From: Bradyrhizobium daqingense
GTDB taxonomy: Bacteria > Pseudomonadota > Alphaproteobacteria > Rhizobiales > Xanthobacteraceae
Direction: 5' to 3'
DNA: 64,000 nt
Assembly (NCBI RefSeq): GCF_021044685.1
Contig: NZ_CP088014.1
Span: 3,520,001 to 3,584,000, forward strand
The translations under genes and the position numbers were made by a program. This document shows, one piece after another, positions 35,608 to 43,989 of the stretch. Each line of letters opens with the position of its first letter. Position 1 is the stretch's first letter. The notes beneath the pieces are model-generated. The model was not told the origin of the DNA, did no database searches, and saw only the letters and a program-made list of their open reading frames with translations.

Positions 35608-35940
35608 TCAGCCTCCCTCTTTTATCGGCCCCACCGCCGTCACCCAATAGGGACGGGCAACGGACCTGAGGTCCGTTCTTTTGACGCCACGAAGTTCGAT
35701 CGAATGCTCGTCCGTTCCCGAGACGCGTCCGTATTGCTGGAACGCGAGCACGTGGAAGCGCTCCGGCGTGAAAGGCAGCTCGATCTGTACGTTCACCTTT
35801 TCGGATGTGCCCTCGAGCTCCGGCGCGATCTTTCCCGGCGCGGCCATCGTCAGCCAGAGTTGAAACAGCGCCCACGCCGCAACGACGCCGAGCACGACGC
35901 GGCCTTTCGACGAGCGCAGGACATCGGAGGCAATGCTCAT
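35608..35940 (-). CDS. Small membrane-anchored protein of an ABC operon, unknown function
   Basis: 110 aa, not recognised. Residues 14-33 (VVLGVVAAWALFQLWLTMAA) form one membrane helix; the remaining 75 residues, probably periplasmic, contain VNVQIELPFTPERFHVLAFQ and no cysteines. The start overlaps the ATPase stop by 4 bp and the stop is 4 bp before the binding-protein start, so it is embedded in the operon. It may be an accessory subunit of the transporter. Confidence 0.7.
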   Translation of the reverse strand: MSIASDVLRSSKGRVVLGVVAAWALFQLWLTMAAPGKIAPELEGTSEKVNVQIELPFTPERFHVLAFQQYGRVSGTDEHSIELRGVKRTDLRSVARPYWVTAVGPIKEGG

Positions 35941-36695
35941 GCCGCGCGCACCATCTGGAGCACGCGCGCAGAGAGCTGCTTGAAGTGGTCGTCCTTGACG
36001 AGATCGTCCCAGACGCGCGGACGCGGAAGATCGACCGCGATCTGGTCGAGCACGCGTCCCTTCGACAGCACGACCACGCGATTGGCGAGAAACACGGCTT
36101 CGGACACGTCATGGGTGATGAAGATCACCGTCGGCTTGCGTTCCTGCCAGATGCGGGTCAGTTCCTCCTGGAGCGTCATACGGGTTTGCGCGTCGACGCT
36201 GGCGAACGGCTCGTCCATCAGCAGGACGTCGGGATTGTTGGCGAGTGCGCGCACCACGCCGACGCGCTGCTGCATGCCGCCGGAAAGTTCGTTGGGATAG
36301 CGGTGCGCCGCGTGCGACAATCCGGCGAGCGCGAGGTATTCGCGTGCGATGCGGTCGCGTTCCGCCTTCGGCACGCCGCGCATCTTCGGGCCGAAACCGA
36401 CATTGTCGAGCACCGTCTTCCACGGAAACAACGCAAAGGACTGGAATACGACGCCCCGCTCGGGGCCAGGCCCGTGCACCGGCTTGCCGTCGAGCAGGAT
36501 GTCCCCCTTCGAGTAAGGGATGAAGCCGGCGATCATGTTCAGGATCGTCGTCTTGCCGCAGCCGGAGGGGCCGACCACGGAGATGAATTCGCCGGGCTCG
36601 ACGTCCAGCGAGACGTCGTGAACGGCGGTGACATGGGCACCGGCGTAAGGATCGAAATAGGTCTTGCCGAGGTTGCGCAGCGATAGCGTCTTCAT
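35937..36695 (-). CDS. ABC transporter ATPase (SsuB/TauB-like)
   Basis: A 252-aa protein. Walker A VGPSGCGKTTILNM, Q-loop VFQSFALFPWKTV, signature ELSGGMQQRVGVVRAL, Walker B VLLMDEPFASVD, switch THDVSEAVF. Typical nitrate/sulfonate/taurine-class ATPase. The ATG at 36695 overlaps the permease stop by 4 bp (ATGA). Confidence 0.92.
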   Translation of the reverse strand: MKTLSLRNLGKTYFDPYAGAHVTAVHDVSLDVEPGEFISVVGPSGCGKTTILNMIAGFIPYSKGDILLDGKPVHGPGPERGVVFQSFALFPWKTVLDNVGFGPKMRGVPKAERDRIAREYLALAGLSHAAHRYPNELSGGMQQRVGVVRALANNPDVLLMDEPFASVDAQTRMTLQEELTRIWQERKPTVIFITHDVSEAVFLANRVVVLSKGRVLDQIAVDLPRPRVWDDLVKDDHFKQLSARVLQMVRAA

Positions 36696-37498
36696 GATGT
36701 CACCAATCCCCAGCGCTGGCCGGTCGCTCGCTCGAGCGGCGCGAGAATCCAGGCATCGACGATGTACCAGAGCAATCCGAGAATGATCATGCCGAGCAGG
36801 ATTTCGACAGTCGAGCCGGCGCGGCGGGCGTCGAACATCATGAAGCCGATGCCCGAGGTGCCGACGATCATCTCGACCGCGATCAGCGCGCGCCAGCCAT
36901 AACCCAAGCCGTTGCGCAGGCCCGTGATGATGTTGGGCAGCGCGCCCGGCAATGTCACCTCCCAGAGCACACGTGCGCGCGAAGCGCCGAGGCTCAGGGC
37001 GGCGCGCGACAGGTCGCGCGGTACGGATTCGACGCCGAGCACGGTGTTGAGCACGACCGGGAACAGCACGGTGTAGACGATGACGAAGGTCATCGTCGTC
37101 AGTCCGAAGCCGAACCAGATCAAGAGGATCGGCAGCCAGGCAATGTCGCCGATCGCCTGGAAGAACAGCAGCACCGGCCAGCAAATGCGGTGGGCCCAGC
37201 GACTGGTGCCGATCAGGACGCCTAAGGGAATGCCGATCGCCACGCCGACAGCGGCGCCTGTCGCGAGGCGTATCAGGCTGTCCTGGAGATAATCGGGCAG
37301 AATGCCCTTGTAGGTCAGCGTGAAGAACGCGCGAACGACGTCGGCGGGTCCCGGGAAAAACGCGCGCGGAAACAGGCCGGCTTCGCTGACGGCCGTCCAC
37401 AGCGCCAGCACGGGGATAAAAGGGACGATGGCCGCCAATCCCGGCCAGCGTTGGGTCAGGCGGACGTAGCCGCCCCAGATCTGCAGCATCAAATTCAT
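36692..37498 (-). CDS. ABC transporter permease, second of two
   Basis: A 268-aa protein with about six membrane segments (SsuC/TauC type). The EAA-type loop reads RAALSLGASRARVLWEVTLP. It starts at 37498, overlapping the upstream permease by 4 bp. It shares architecture with, but is clearly distinct from, the 37495-38316 permease, suggesting a heterodimeric channel. Confidence 0.9.
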   Translation of the reverse strand: MNLMLQIWGGYVRLTQRWPGLAAIVPFIPVLALWTAVSEAGLFPRAFFPGPADVVRAFFTLTYKGILPDYLQDSLIRLATGAAVGVAIGIPLGVLIGTSRWAHRICWPVLLFFQAIGDIAWLPILLIWFGFGLTTMTFVIVYTVLFPVVLNTVLGVESVPRDLSRAALSLGASRARVLWEVTLPGALPNIITGLRNGLGYGWRALIAVEMIVGTSGIGFMMFDARRAGSTVEILLGMIILGLLWYIVDAWILAPLERATGQRWGLVTS

Positions 37499-38316
37499 GC
37501 GCGCCTCACCATTCCCCATCGCTCGATGGTCGCACGCTCCAGCGGAACCAGCAGCAGACGGTCGATCAGAAGCCAGAGCACGCCGATCACGATCATGCCG
37601 AACACGATCACCTCGGTGCGGTAGAAATCGCGCGCGACGAACAGCATGTAGCCGAGCCCGACATTGGTCGCGATCATCTCGGCGGCGATCAGCCCGCGCC
37701 AGGCAAAGCCGAGGCCGGTGCGGATGCCGGTGACGATGTTGGGCAGCGCACCGGGCAGCAGCACCTCGGTCAGCAGCGCCCAGCGCCCCGCACCGAGCGC
37801 GGCGGCGGCATTGCGCAGCGTGTGCGGAATGGTCCTGACGCCGAGCAGGGTGTTGTAGGCGACGACGAAGAACACGGCGTTGAAGATCACGAAGACGATC
37901 GCGCCGAAGCCGTAGCCGAACCACAAGGTCGCGATCGGGATCCAGGCGATGCCTGCGAGCACCGAGAAGAAGCGGAACAGCGGCGTGAGGAAGGCTGCAA
38001 CCGTCGGGCTCACGCCCATGGCGATGCCGAGCGGCACGGCCGTGACGATGCCGATCAGCGTGCCGAGGCCGACGCGCACCAGGCTGGCGCCGACATGGGC
38101 GAACAACGTGCCGTCGCGGATCGACTCCATGGCAGCCCCGCCGACCGCGCCGACCGAGGGGAACACGCGCGGATTGACGTTGAACAGCGGGACGACGATG
38201 GCCCAGATCGCGACCAGCGCAAGCAGCGGCGCGACGAACATCGCAGCGCCCGCGAGCGAATTGACGCTGCGGATCAGTCGCGACGATCGGCCCTTCATAC
38301 TGCCCGTCACCTGCAT
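37495..38316 (-). CDS. ABC transporter permease, first of two
   Basis: A 273-aa protein with about six membrane segments. Features: WIPIATLWFGYGFGAIVFVI and the loop RNAAAALGAGRWALLTEVLL. SsuC/TauC type. It heads the five-gene operon. The GntR/FadR regulator gene ends 92 bp upstream on the same strand, so regulator and transporter may share transcripts. Confidence 0.9.
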   Translation of the reverse strand: MQVTGSMKGRSSRLIRSVNSLAGAAMFVAPLLALVAIWAIVVPLFNVNPRVFPSVGAVGGAAMESIRDGTLFAHVGASLVRVGLGTLIGIVTAVPLGIAMGVSPTVAAFLTPLFRFFSVLAGIAWIPIATLWFGYGFGAIVFVIFNAVFFVVAYNTLLGVRTIPHTLRNAAAALGAGRWALLTEVLLPGALPNIVTGIRTGLGFAWRGLIAAEMIATNVGLGYMLFVARDFYRTEVIVFGMIVIGVLWLLIDRLLLVPLERATIERWGMVRRA

Positions 38317-38408
38317 TTGACCTCCCTGACGCTCAGCTATGCCTGTTCCGGCATTTCACGCTGATCGTTATTCCCAACACCGCGACGATGTCGCGCAGAC
38401 CTTCCATG

Positions 38409-39236
38409 TCATGGTCGACGACGTTTTCTCCTGCCACTGACGCTCGCCTTCCTGGCCGTGCGCACGGCCGATCCATCCGTTTTGCGACTTGCCGCGGCGA
38501 TGACCGTCTTCCGGTTCGACAGCTTCAATCGCGTGTAGCCGAGCAGGCTTTCCATCGCGGCGCGCGCCTTTTCCGGTTTTCCGCTCGTGATGGCCCGCGC
38601 CGCCTCGACGTGGTTCGGCAGATTATCCCTGAACCAGCCGCCGGGACCTCCGACAGCGACGGTGAAGACGGTACTGAGGATGGTGTCGATCGCGCCGCGA
38701 AAACCTTGCAGTACGGGATTGTGGGTCGCATCCAGGATGGCCAGATGGAAAGCCTTGTCGGCGGCGAGGGCGCTGGCTTGATCCTTTGCGGTCTGCATCT
38801 CGGCGAGTGCCGTATCGATCCGCCAAAGGTCGTTCTTGGTGGCGCGTTCGGCGGCAAGCGCCGCGGCGGCCGGCTCGATGATCGAGCGCACCTCCTGGAT
38901 CGCCAGCAGGAGGTCCCGATCCGGTTCGTCCTGGCCGACGAGCCAGCTCAGCACGTCGCGATCGAGCAGGCTCCATTCGTGGCGCGGCAGTACCTGTGTG
39001 CCGTGGCGAGGCCTTACGCTGACGAGACCTTTGGCGGCCAGCGTCTTGATCGCCTCGCGCACCACGCCGCGCCCGGCGCCGAAACGGGCCTCGAGCTCCG
39101 CCTCCGGCGGCAGGGTCGTCCCGACGGGAATGAGATCCTGGGCAATCTCGCGGCCGAGCGTCGTCAGCACGGCCCGAATGCGGCCGGGCTTGATCAACTT
39201 GTCAGCTGGCTTCGGCCGCGCTCTTGCCACCCGCAC
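38409..39236 (-). CDS. GntR-family (FadR/FCD-type) transcriptional regulator
   Basis: About 275 aa. N-terminal winged helix (LPPEAELEARFGAGRGVVRE, then TLAAKGLVSVRPRHGTQVL), then WSLLDRDVLSWL, typical of the DgoR-like subgroup, then an FCD ligand domain (EVRSIIEPAAAALAAERAT) with likely metal-binding Asp/His residues. GTG at 39236 has GGGAG 4 nt upstream; GTG at 39230 is an alternative, and a TTG at 39293 would sit inside the palindrome at 39291-39321. It probably responds to a sugar acid. A dehydratase gene of that class lies just upstream. Confidence 0.8.
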   Translation of the reverse strand: MRVARARPKPADKLIKPGRIRAVLTTLGREIAQDLIPVGTTLPPEAELEARFGAGRGVVREAIKTLAAKGLVSVRPRHGTQVLPRHEWSLLDRDVLSWLVGQDEPDRDLLLAIQEVRSIIEPAAAALAAERATKNDLWRIDTALAEMQTAKDQASALAADKAFHLAILDATHNPVLQGFRGAIDTILSTVFTVAVGGPGGWFRDNLPNHVEAARAITSGKPEKARAAMESLLGYTRLKLSNRKTVIAAASRKTDGSAVRTARKASVSGRRKRRRP

Positions 39237-39290
39237 TTCTCTCCCGGCCGGCCTTTTTCGGCCTGTTCTTTTCTCCTGTCGCGTCGACGA

Positions 39291-39321
39291 CAATCATCCG
39301 ATGTTTAACATCGGATGATTG
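39291..39321 (-). promoter_or_regulatory. Perfect palindromic operator upstream of the GntR gene
   Basis: Two 14-bp arms (CAATCATCCGATGT / ACATCGGATGATTG) match perfectly around a 3-bp centre. It lies 55 bp upstream of the proposed GTG start and 75 bp past the end of the dehydratase gene. It is a likely autoregulatory operator for the GntR protein. Confidence 0.7.
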
Positions 39322-39395
39322 GAAGAAGCGAGCGTAATTGTCGCAGCAGGGCATGTTGCATTGCGATATTCAGCCGCGACGCTAGGCGGTTTCTT

Positions 39396-40539
39396 TCAAT
39401 GTCCGCATTGATCCGCGGCGAACCTTGCCAGCGCCCCGCGATCGACATCGATCCCGAGTCCCGGCCCGTTGGGCACCCGCACCATTCCCGTCGCATGCTC
39501 GATCGGCTGCTTCAGGATCGCCTGCCGGATAGGGTGCTCGGTGCGGTCGAACTCGAGCATCGGCGCGAGCGGCGCCAGCGAGGTCGGCGTGTGCGAGGGC
39601 AGCACGGCCAGGAGTTGGAGCGAGGCGGCGATCGCAATCCCGGTGCCCCAGACATGCGGGTTGTAGCGGATGCCGAACGCCTCGCTCATGTCGGCAATCT
39701 TCTTGCATTCGGAAAGTCCGCCGGCCGCGCAGGTGTCGGGTTGAGCGATGTCCAGCGCGTGCGCGGCGAACAGATCGCGGAAGCCGAAACGCGTGAACTC
39801 GCACTCGCCGCCGGCGATCGGGATCGTCAGCGCGGATCTCACCGCGCGATAGCCCGCAATATCTTCCGGGGGTACCGGCTCTTCGAACCATGCGATGTCG
39901 TGGCGCTCGATCAGGCGGCCGAGCCGGATCGCGGCGACGGCGTCGTAGGCATGGTTCGCATCGACCATCAGAGCAACATCGGGGCCGATCGCATCGCGGA
40001 CTGCGCGTGTGGCGGCGGCATCCTCGTCGATGCCAAATCCGACCTTCAGCTTGACGGCGCGGAATCCTTCCGCCGCGTAGCCAGCCGCTTCCTCCGGAAG
40101 ATACGTCAGTGGGTCACCCGATTTGCGCCGGTAGAGGCCGGTCGCATAGGCCGCAACCTCGTTGCGTGCCGCGCCGCCGAGGAGCTGGTGCACCGGCACG
40201 CCGAAATGCTTGCCCTTGATGTCCCAGAGCGCGATGTCGATGCCGCTCAGCCCCTGGATCACGAGGCCCTTCTGGCCGTGGTCGCGCAGGCGCGTGGACC
40301 ATCTGCCACAGTACGTCGGTGCGCAACGGGTTCTCGCCGACCAGCCAAGGCGCGATGCTCTGCACCACTGCCGCGGTCATCCTGGCCGGTCCGTAGCATT
40401 CACCCCATCCGGTCAGGCCTGTGTCGGTCTCGATCTCGACCAGCATGGCAGTGCGTGTGTCGTACCAGGCGCGCGAATAGGCAAAGGGCTGCGACAGCTT
40501 GGCTTCGAGGATGTGGGTGCGCACATGGGTGATCTTCAT
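39396..40539 (-). pseudogene. Enolase-superfamily sugar-acid dehydratase, frameshifted
   Basis: The gene is read in two frames. The first about 83 codons (from 40539: THVRTHILEAKLSQPFAYSR ... DVLWQMVHA) are in one frame; the rest (RLRDHGQKGLVIQGLSG ... to 39396) is in another. The break lies at about 40288-40295 in a GCGC run and fits loss of two bases. Together the parts give about 381 aa of mandelate racemase/galactonate-dehydratase type, with catalytic KLKVG, VDANHAY, WFEEPV, AGGECE and NPHVWGT intact. It is either an inactivated gene or a sequence error. Start 19 bp after the sensor kinase stop. Confidence 0.75.
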
Positions 40540-40558
40540 TGCCGATTCCTTCGTCCGT

Positions 40559-42115
40559 TCATCGCGTCTCGTCCAGCGTGCAGATCACGGTGCAGACGAC
40601 GCCGCGCGGCAGGAAGTCGACGGTTGCCTCGCCGCCAAGCTGGTCGCGCGCGCTGCGCTCGATCAGGCGCGAGCCGAATCCGCGCCGCACCGGGGCCGTC
40701 ACCGGCGGTCCGCCGATCTCGGTCCAGATCAGCCGCAGCCGCGGCTTGGGCGCTTCCGTGATGACCTCCCAGTCCAGCGTCACCCGGCCGGTGTCGCTCG
40801 ACAGCGCGCCGTACTTCGCGGCGTTGGTGGCGATCTCGTGCACGATCATCGACAGCACCACGGCGAGCCGCGGCGACAGCGGCACGGCGGGACCGGACAA
40901 GCGGATCCGGTCGGGATTGCTCAACAGGAACGGCTGAAGGGCGCGAGCGATCACGTCCCGCAGCTCCGAGCCCGCCCATTTCTCCTGGCTCAGCAGATTG
41001 TGGGCTTCGGCCAGCGCGCCGAGCCGTCCCTCGAACTTCGTCCGCTCGTCACGGCTGGCGCTGCGGAAGGTCTGCACCGCGATCGCCTGCATCAAGGCCA
41101 GCGTGTTCTTGACGCGATGGTTGAGCTCCTCGATCAGGAGATTGTGCAGCATCTCGCCGCGCGCGATCGTGGTCGCCATCCTGACCGCGAAGGTCAGGCC
41201 GGTCAGCAGCAGGATGCCGCCGATCAGGCTGGTGATGGCGACGTTGCGCCAGAGCGGCGCGATCAGCGAGCTCTCGGCGACGCCGGCCACGACCATCCAG
41301 CCGGTCAGGTGCGATCGGGTGAAGGCGGATGACAGCGCGACCCCGTCGAGCGAAACGGTCGAAAGGGCGGCTTCCGACGTGCGGGACATCTCCTCGGAGA
41401 GCGCGCCGGAAGCCTGCTTGCCGACCGTCTCGGTTGGGTTCGGCACACGCGCGAACACGGTGCCCTTGGTATCGAGCAGAGACACCGTCCAGAATTGGTC
41501 GGGCCGCTGCTTCTCCACGAGTTCCTGGAAAATTCGGATCGGTGGGCTGAAGGCGAGGTCGTAGATCACCTCGCCGTCGCGAATCACCGGGACCTCGACG
41601 GTGAGCACCTGCCGCCCATTGATCGCGCCGGTGAACAGATCGGAATATTGCGGCGACCTCGTCGCGAACACCCTTTCGATGATCTCGATATGCCCGCGGC
41701 GCGGCAGGCTTGCGGTGTCTTCCGTGGCCGAGGAAAACAACAGCCGGCCCTTGCGGTCGGAGATCAACACCAGACCGCCTTTGCCATACTGCTCGACGAA
41801 GCCGAGCGCGATGCGGCGGAAGTTCTCGAAGTCGTCGTTGCGCAGCGAATTCGTCAGTGCCAGCACCTGCAAGCCCCCGGTCATCCGCTGCACCTCGGAA
41901 TCCAGTACAAGGCGCATGCTGCGCACGTTCTCCAGCACGCGGCGGGTCGCGTCGTTGCGGTCTTGTTTGTAATTGTAGAAGACGATGCCGACCGCGAAGA
42001 CGATCAGCGGCAGCATCGTTCCTGTGACCAGGAGAGCGAGCCGGACGGGCAGGGTGAGCTTGGACAAACGTGGACATCCCGGCGCCGGCGCGATGGCGCC
42101 GGACGGCCGAAGCAT
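40559..42115 (-). CDS. HWE-type sensor histidine kinase
   Basis: A 518-aa membrane kinase. One membrane helix at about residues 25-47 and another near 290-310 flank a periplasmic sensor of Cache type. The dimerisation box ELNHRVKNTLALMQAIAVQT has the phosphoacceptor His. The ATPase region has HEIATNAAKYGAL and the WxE motif (LIWTEIGGPPV) that define HWE/HisKA_2 kinases. No response regulator is adjacent, so the partner is elsewhere. The signal is unknown but the Cache domain suggests a small extracellular metabolite. Confidence 0.88.
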   Translation of the reverse strand: MLRPSGAIAPAPGCPRLSKLTLPVRLALLVTGTMLPLIVFAVGIVFYNYKQDRNDATRRVLENVRSMRLVLDSEVQRMTGGLQVLALTNSLRNDDFENFRRIALGFVEQYGKGGLVLISDRKGRLLFSSATEDTASLPRRGHIEIIERVFATRSPQYSDLFTGAINGRQVLTVEVPVIRDGEVIYDLAFSPPIRIFQELVEKQRPDQFWTVSLLDTKGTVFARVPNPTETVGKQASGALSEEMSRTSEAALSTVSLDGVALSSAFTRSHLTGWMVVAGVAESSLIAPLWRNVAITSLIGGILLLTGLTFAVRMATTIARGEMLHNLLIEELNHRVKNTLALMQAIAVQTFRSASRDERTKFEGRLGALAEAHNLLSQEKWAGSELRDVIARALQPFLLSNPDRIRLSGPAVPLSPRLAVVLSMIVHEIATNAAKYGALSSDTGRVTLDWEVITEAPKPRLRLIWTEIGGPPVTAPVRRGFGSRLIERSARDQLGGEATVDFLPRGVVCTVICTLDETR

Positions 42116-42395
42116 AAATTAGCACCGGCATTGCGCCACTGCACAATTCGTCATGGACCGTATCCGCCTCGATGCCCCGGAGGAGGGCGAAAGGCGACGG
42201 TTGCAGTGCAATAGCTGGCGTGCGCGCGGCTCCTGCGTCGAACTGTATCAGCGGAGGGCTGGTCATTGTCGGGGCCACATCCGAATTTGGCTTCCGTCTT
42301 GCCGTCATTTTTCATACCCTTCCCGAACGCCGGTCATATATCGGCGGCGCTCACGCCCCGGCGACAGGGGCGGAGCATCAAAGGGAGGGGAGACG

Positions 42396-43394
42396 ATGAA
42401 GCGAAGGTCATTTCTCGCTGGTATCGGAGCGACCACTGCGGCGGCTGCGATCGGCATGCCGTCGATCCTCAGGGCGCAAGCGCCGGTCACGCTGAACGGC
42501 GCGGTCCAGTTCAACGACGACCACGCCTTCAACCGGGCACTGCTCCGGTTCGAGGAGTTGGTGAAGAAGTATTACGGCAAGCCCGTCAACTTCACCCTGC
42601 ACAGAAACTCTTCGCTCGGCCTCGAGAAGCAGTATTTCGAGTATATGTCGCAGGGCAAGGCGGTCGATTACGGCATCGTCTCGCCGGCCCACATGTCGAC
42701 CTTCGCCAAGGCGGCGCCGTTCATCGATGCGCCCTTCGTGTTCAAGGGCATCGAGCACATGAACAAGGTCGTCGAGGCCAATATCCTGGCGCCGGTCGCC
42801 AATGAGGTCGCGGCGAAGGCGGAGGTCGTTCTGATCGGTTACGCCGGCGGCGGAATCCGCAACATCTTCGCCAACAAGCCGCTCAAGAATCTCGCCGATC
42901 TCAAGGGGCTCAAGGTCCGCGTGCAGGGCGCGCCGATCTGGTCGAAGACCTTCGCAGCCGTCGGCATGAGCCCGACCGTGATCGCCTATAACGAAGTCTA
43001 CAACGCGATCCAGAACGGCGTGATATCGGCCGGCGAGAACGAGGCGGCCGGCGTCGAGGCGATGAAGTTCTACGAAGTGGCCCCGCATCTCAATTTGACC
43101 CAGCACGCTGTGTCGATCCGGCCGATCTGCTTCTCGGTGAAGACGCTGAAGACCCTGCCGAAGGATTTGCAGGACGCGATCATGAAGGCCGGCAAGGAGG
43201 CTGGCGACTACGGCCGTCAGCTCGAGTCGAGCGAAGAGGTCGTCAAGCTCGACACGCTCGAGAAGGCCGGCAAGCTCAAGCGCGTTCCCTTCGAGGAGCG
43301 GGATGCCATGAAGAAGCTCGCCGATCCCGTGATGGCTGCGTACGCCAAGGAAATTGGTGCGGAAGGCATTTTCGAGAAGATCAACGTCGTCTGA
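42396..43394 (+). CDS. TRAP transporter substrate-binding protein (DctP family)
   Basis: A 332-aa protein with a Tat-type signal (KRRSFLAGIG, ending ILRAQA). DctP fold features: GKAVDYGIVSPAHMSTFAKA and LADLKGLKVRVQGAPIWSKT, the region where TRAP proteins hold the ligand carboxylate with Arg. The ligand is probably an organic acid. The ATG at 42396 follows GGGAGGGGAGACG. It heads an operon with the small and large membrane subunits. Confidence 0.88.
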   Translation: MKRRSFLAGIGATTAAAAIGMPSILRAQAPVTLNGAVQFNDDHAFNRALLRFEELVKKYYGKPVNFTLHRNSSLGLEKQYFEYMSQGKAVDYGIVSPAHMSTFAKAAPFIDAPFVFKGIEHMNKVVEANILAPVANEVAAKAEVVLIGYAGGGIRNIFANKPLKNLADLKGLKVRVQGAPIWSKTFAAVGMSPTVIAYNEVYNAIQNGVISAGENEAAGVEAMKFYEVAPHLNLTQHAVSIRPICFSVKTLKTLPKDLQDAIMKAGKEAGDYGRQLESSEEVVKLDTLEKAGKLKRVPFEERDAMKKLADPVMAAYAKEIGAEGIFEKINVV

Positions 43395-43476
43395 GGTCGT
43401 TCTCTCCGCCGATACCATTCCGGGCAGGCCCCGCTTCCTGCCCGGACCTGGCGGATGAGTTGCGCACGGAGCCACA

Positions 43477-43989
43477 ATGTCTGACATGCCCGTCCCGTCC
43501 ACACCGTCGCTGTGGCGCCGCTTCACGGCGGCCTATGCGAGATTGCTGGAATTCCTGCTGGCGGCCTGCGTCGGCATCCTGGTCATTCCGGTCACGCTGC
43601 AGATCATCTCGCGCTACACGCCTTTCATCCCGTCCTACATCTGGACGGAGGAAATGGCGCGGTTCCTGTTCATCTGGACGATCATGATCGGTGCCATGGT
43701 CGGGGTGCGGGAGGCGCAGCATTTCGAGGTCGATGTGTGGCCCGACTTGTCGCGGCGGTCTGAGGCTGCGGTAAGGATCCTGGCGCGGCTCGGCGTGCTG
43801 GCGCTGGCGTTGGTGTTCGTGTTGGCTGGTCTCGAGTTCACCCGCTTTGCCTGGAACAGGACGTCGGAGCTGGCCGATCTGCCGCTTTGGCTGATTCACG
43901 TCGCCTGGCCTGTGGCCGGCGTGACGTGGATCATCTTTGCGGGTGAACAGATCATCGACGAAGTGCGCGTTCTGGTTGGAGCAAAGTGA
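43477..43989 (+). CDS. TRAP transporter small membrane subunit (DctQ family)
   Basis: A 170-aa protein with four membrane helices. ISRYTPFIPSYIWTEEMARF is the DctQ signature. It bridges the binding protein and the DctM subunit. Its stop overlaps the DctM start (TGATG). Confidence 0.88.
   Translation: MSDMPVPSTPSLWRRFTAAYARLLEFLLAACVGILVIPVTLQIISRYTPFIPSYIWTEEMARFLFIWTIMIGAMVGVREAQHFEVDVWPDLSRRSEAAVRILARLGVLALALVFVLAGLEFTRFAWNRTSELADLPLWLIHVAWPVAGVTWIIFAGEQIIDEVRVLVGAK

Noticed and set aside
35937..37400. Apparent permease-ATPase fusion on the minus strand
   Set aside because: The upstream part is an out-of-frame reading of the 36692-37498 permease; the real ATPase starts at 36695 with a 4-bp overlap.
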